Positions 61,471 through 64,000 of a stretch of DNA of 64,000 bases are shown piece after piece. The stretch is from NCBI RefSeq assembly GCF_009830945.1, contig NZ_VWVV01000005.1:186001-250000 (forward strand), read 5' to 3'. The notes beneath the pieces are model-generated. The model had not been told where the DNA came from, searched no databases, and saw only the letters and a program-made list of their open reading frames with translations. Source of the DNA: Nocardiopsis sp. FR4 (GTDB taxonomy: Bacteria > Actinomycetota > Actinomycetes > Streptosporangiales > Streptosporangiaceae). Every line of letters begins with the position of its first letter. The stretch's first letter is position 1. Made by a program: the position numbers and the translations under genes.

Positions 61471-62450
61471 TCACCACTGTCTCCCGCCCGTCGTCGATCT
61501 CCACACGGCGACACGGGCTGCTGCCGCTCCCACGACGACGGCGGCCCTGACCAGGAGACGCCTTCGTGCCTGGCGCCACCCGCCGCTGACCGCGTCGTCC
61601 CCGGGCCGCGGGGCGAAGACGGTTCCGGGCCCGGCGGGGGCCCGTCCCCCGCGCAGCGCCACCTGCTCCATCACCGGTCCGACCGCCCTGTCGTACAACC
61701 ACGGCAGCACCGTGTGCGCCCAGGAGACGGCCTGGTGGGTCCGGCCCACGACGATCTCCCTTCGGGGCCTCTCGACAGTGCCGACGATCGCCGCGGCCAC
61801 CCGCACGGGATCACCGACCGGGGGCACCGGTCCGGCTTCGCGGCCGGTGTAGTTGACCGCCTGGCGGTAGATCGGGGTGTCGAACGAGCCCGGGAGAACG
61901 GTGCACACAGCGATCCCGTCGCTTCCGCGCAGCTCCTGGCGGAGCACCTCCGAGAACCCGACCAGGCCGAACTTGCTGGTGACGTACGGCGAGAGGTACG
62001 GAGATCCCATCCTTCCGTACAGGGACGCGACATTGACGAGGACGCCGGCGCCCTGCGCGCGAAACCGCGGCAGGACCGCCCGAGCCCCGTGTGTCTGCCC
62101 GAACAGGTTCGTTTGGACGACTTGGCGGAAGACCTCTGACGGAGTCTGCTCGAAGGTGCCGTAACTCAGCACCAAGGCATTGTTGACCCAGACGTCGATG
62201 CGGCCGAAGCGTTCGACCGCGGCGCGGGCAAGGGCCCGCACGGCGTCTTCGCCGCCGACGTCGGTGGGCACCACGAGCGCCGTACCGCCTCGCCGCTCAC
62301 ACTCCCGCGCCGTCTCCTTCAGGCCCTGTACACCGCGAGCGGCGAGAACGAGGCTGGCCCCGCGTTCGGCGAAGGCATGAGCGGTCGCACGGCCGTGCCG
62401 CTCGAAGCGCCGCTCACGAAGACCACGCCGTTTCCGTTCGTAGCACGCAT
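61471..62450 (-). pseudogene. Short-chain dehydrogenase/reductase with a one-base frameshift
   Basis: Two frames join into one full SDR. The start ATG 62450 gives VVFVSGASSG, then the frame is lost. The next frame reads RATAHAFAERGASLVLAARGVQGL, then VVPTDVGGEDAVRALARAAVERFGRIDVWVNNA, SPYVTSKFGLVGFSEVLRQEL with the YxxxK catalytic motif (YVTSK), and a hydrophobic C-terminus. Adding one A to the plus strand between 62395 and 62396 restores the glycine motif SGIGRAT. About 326 residues would result. Either a true recent inactivation or a sequencing error; the rest is undamaged, including the C-terminal membrane-like segment. Confidence 0.85.
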
Positions 62451-62800
62451 GAACCGTTCGCTACCCAGGTCAGCGTGCACGAACACATCCGCGTCCTCCG
62501 TCCGGGGCGCGAGCGGTCGACCCCCCACGAGCAGGTGCTGTTCGCGATCGCCGTCACACCTCGCAGTGCTTCGCGCCGGGTACGGCGGAGGCCGTGGTGC
62601 GCGCCGGAACCGTCTGCTGGCGCGTCTCGCACCGAGCGGCAGCCGTTCCCCCGCAGAACCCGTCTCGAAGCCCCGCGGGGCGGGCCCGGGTTCGGCGCGA
62701 CCACGTGCGGTTGAACTTGCGGCTATAGATAATCTACAGTGTAAAGGTACTGTTTTGTCGCTTTCCTGCCTCAGAGGGAAGAAGCAACGACGAACACGGA
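62451..62800. other. Region upstream of the SDR gene
   Basis: About 350 bases without a supported gene. An AT-rich island (62720-62765) holds two overlapping symmetric elements: TAGAT-A-ATCTA (62726-62736) and TCTACA-G-TGTAAA (62733-62745). Confidence 0.5.
62733..62745. promoter_or_regulatory. TetR-type operator candidate upstream of the SDR gene
   Basis: TCTACA-G-TGTAAA; on the other strand TTTACAC-TGTAGA. One mismatch from a perfect TTTACA/TGTAAA operator, the common pattern of TetR-regulated SDR genes. Overlaps the neighbouring TAGAT-A-ATCTA palindrome. Confidence 0.5.
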
Positions 62801-63766
62801 TCAGGGATGGCGGTGCAACCGGCGCAGGGCCAACGCCACCTGCAGACGCAGTCGCCCCGACACCTCGCGCACGGGCCAGCCCAGCACCCGCTCGGCCCGT
62901 CCCACGCTCTCCTGGAGAGTGGAGTGGTGCACCCCCGCCCGGACCGCGGCGGCCCGCAGGCTGGGGGAGGACGCCACCGCCTCCAACGCCACCAGCAGCG
63001 GCGCGGCGTCGCGCGCCACGCGCTCCAGGGCCACCACGTCGGCCACCGGCGGGGTTCCGGGCCGCACCGCGTCGGCCAACAGCAGCAGCCCGCCCAGTTC
63101 CTCGGCGAGCACCACGCGGGGGCCCGGGTCCAGACGGGTGCCCTCGGCGGTGAAGCGCAGCGCCCGCCGTGCGTCCGCCCACGAGGACGGCAGCGCCAGC
63201 GCCTCCACCGCCGGACCCACTCCGGCCCGCTCGGCCCCGAGACGGTCGGCCGCGGCCACGACGCGGATACCGCCACCGTGCAGGGCCACCGCGCGGGCCA
63301 GCGAGCCCGGCACGATGCCGTATCTGCGGGCCGCCCGCGCACGCTGTTCCTCGGACAGGTGTGGGTCCACCAGGGCCTCGGCCAGGGCGGCGCGCCCGCC
63401 TGCCATCGGCAGGGTCGGCTCCAGGCGGGCCCGCAGGACCGCAGCCGCGCGTTCGAGCACCATCGCCGCCACCGGTCCGGGCTCCCCGGCCAGCTCCAGC
63501 CACAGCACGGCCCCGCCCACCCGGACCGAGCACCAGGAAGGGTCGGGGCCGGGAACGCCGCGCTCGACTCCGCCGTCCGGGGACACCCGCAGCGCCAAGC
63601 CGCGCGCGTGATCGGTCAGGCCGGCGGGGACGCCGGTCAGGAAGGCGGCCCCGCGCACGACGGGCTCCGTTCCGGTCCCGGTGAGTTCGTCGAAGTAGGC
63701 GATCACCCTCACCGCCGCACCCGCCTCGGGGTCCAACGCCGCGATCCTGCCCAGGAGCTCTCTCAT
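62801..63766 (-). CDS. PucR-type helix-turn-helix transcriptional regulator
   Basis: 321-residue regulator with an unrecognised N-terminal half and a C-terminal HTH_30 of the PucR/CdaR kind (SSPSLRAAAVRAGVHHSTLQESVGRAERVLGWPVREVSGRLRLQVALALRRLH). It lacks the N-terminal PucR domain seen in the two other PucR proteins of this window. Features such as AYFDELTGTGTEPVVRGAAFLTGVPAGL at the N-terminus are shared by a group of actinobacterial HTH regulators of unknown ligand. ATG 63766. It is 18 bases downstream of an alpha/beta hydrolase gene on the same strand, which it may control. Confidence 0.83.
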   Translation of the reverse strand: MRELLGRIAALDPEAGAAVRVIAYFDELTGTGTEPVVRGAAFLTGVPAGLTDHARGLALRVSPDGGVERGVPGPDPSWCSVRVGGAVLWLELAGEPGPVAAMVLERAAAVLRARLEPTLPMAGGRAALAEALVDPHLSEEQRARAARRYGIVPGSLARAVALHGGGIRVVAAADRLGAERAGVGPAVEALALPSSWADARRALRFTAEGTRLDPGPRVVLAEELGGLLLLADAVRPGTPPVADVVALERVARDAAPLLVALEAVASSPSLRAAAVRAGVHHSTLQESVGRAERVLGWPVREVSGRLRLQVALALRRLHRHP

Positions 63767-63784
63767 GCCCTCATGGTGCCCCGC

Positions 63785-64000
63785 TCAGGCGCCGATGACC
63801 CGGCGCAGCCACGGCAGCCGCTGGGCGGCGGCGTCCCGGCTGATCGCGGCCTGCGGGGCCAGACTGTCGAAGGCGTGGAAGCCGCCGGGCCACACGTGCA
63901 GTTCGGCCGAGCCGCCCGCCTTCCAGATCCGGGAGGCGTAGTCCACGACCTCGTCGCGGAAGGTCTCGGCGGAGCCCACGTCCAGGAAGGCCGGGGGCAG
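63785..64000 (-). CDS. Alpha/beta hydrolase (partial, N-terminus outside window)
   Basis: C-terminal 71 residues of a hormone-sensitive-lipase-type carboxylesterase: LPPAFLDVGSAETFRDEVVDYASRIWKAGGSAELHVWPGGFHAFDSLAPQ contains the acidic residue of the triad (Asp/Glu in FRDE) and the catalytic His in GGFHAFD. The nucleophile Ser lies outside the window. Probably co-directional with the PucR-type regulator downstream. Confidence 0.85.
   Translation of the reverse strand: MPPAFLDVGSAETFRDEVVDYASRIWKAGGSAELHVWPGGFHAFDSLAPQAAISRDAAAQRLPWLRRVIGA

Overview
The window is a chromosomal segment of a high-GC actinomycete. Very GC-rich codon third positions, frequent GTG starts, purine-rich ribosome binding sites, PucR and TetR regulators, and a perfect CelR-type operator of the kind known from Thermobifida all fit. 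A member of the Nocardiopsidaceae (Nocardiopsis-like) is my best guess, but it is inferred from style and not from a marker gene. No rRNA, tRNA or CRISPR array was seen.

Layout. 1-5.1 kb: a class F sortase (cut by the window edge) coupled to an Excalibur surface protein that is probably its substrate, a decayed MHS transporter, an NDH-2-like flavoprotein, a P-loop kinase and a NUDIX-like protein. 5.5-16.9 kb: a STAS protein, two PH-domain membrane proteins, an SPFH protein with a ribbon-helix-helix partner, a flavin dehydrogenase, a membrane protein, a zinc alcohol dehydrogenase, Ku, a VOC protein and a secreted esterase with a cellulose-binding module under a CelR-type operator. 17.1-24.8 kb: a dimethylargininase-like enzyme, a TetR regulator, and a probable guanidino/polyamine catabolic group (aldehyde dehydrogenase, NCS1 permease, ureohydrolase) divergent from a PucR regulator. 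25.6-30 kb: a GAF regulator, an aminotransferase and a Ddl-like ATP-grasp ligase.

30-44.4 kb is dominated by molybdenum hydroxylases: a PaoABC-like aldehyde oxidoreductase whose iron-sulfur and molybdenum subunits are fused, a Ser/Thr kinase, a purine permease, and a tightly overlapping purine operon (FAD subunit, 2Fe-2S subunit, 8-oxoguanine deaminase, Mo subunit) divergent from its own PucR regulator. 44.5-46.8 kb: a pentapeptide-repeat protein and a Rox rifamycin monooxygenase preceded by a near-perfect rifamycin-associated element.

47.1-51.4 kb holds the most interesting module: EACC1, translationally coupled to a membrane-anchored caspase-like protease, facing a cytoplasmic subtilase 20 bp away. 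It looks like a proteolytic conflict or cell-death system. 51.9-53.9 kb is a scar: two broken MerR-regulator copies sharing an 82-83 bp tail, an IS3 OrfA remnant, and between them an AT-richer island with an intact WGxxGxxG secreted-protein gene. 54-57 kb: a Tat-exported GH106-like glycosidase. 57.5-61.4 kb: a small biosynthetic cluster (UbiA prenyltransferase divergent from methyltransferase, acyl-CoA-dehydrogenase-fold enzyme and type III polyketide synthase). It is followed by a frameshifted short-chain dehydrogenase, a PucR-type HTH regulator and the end of an alpha/beta hydrolase cut by the window.
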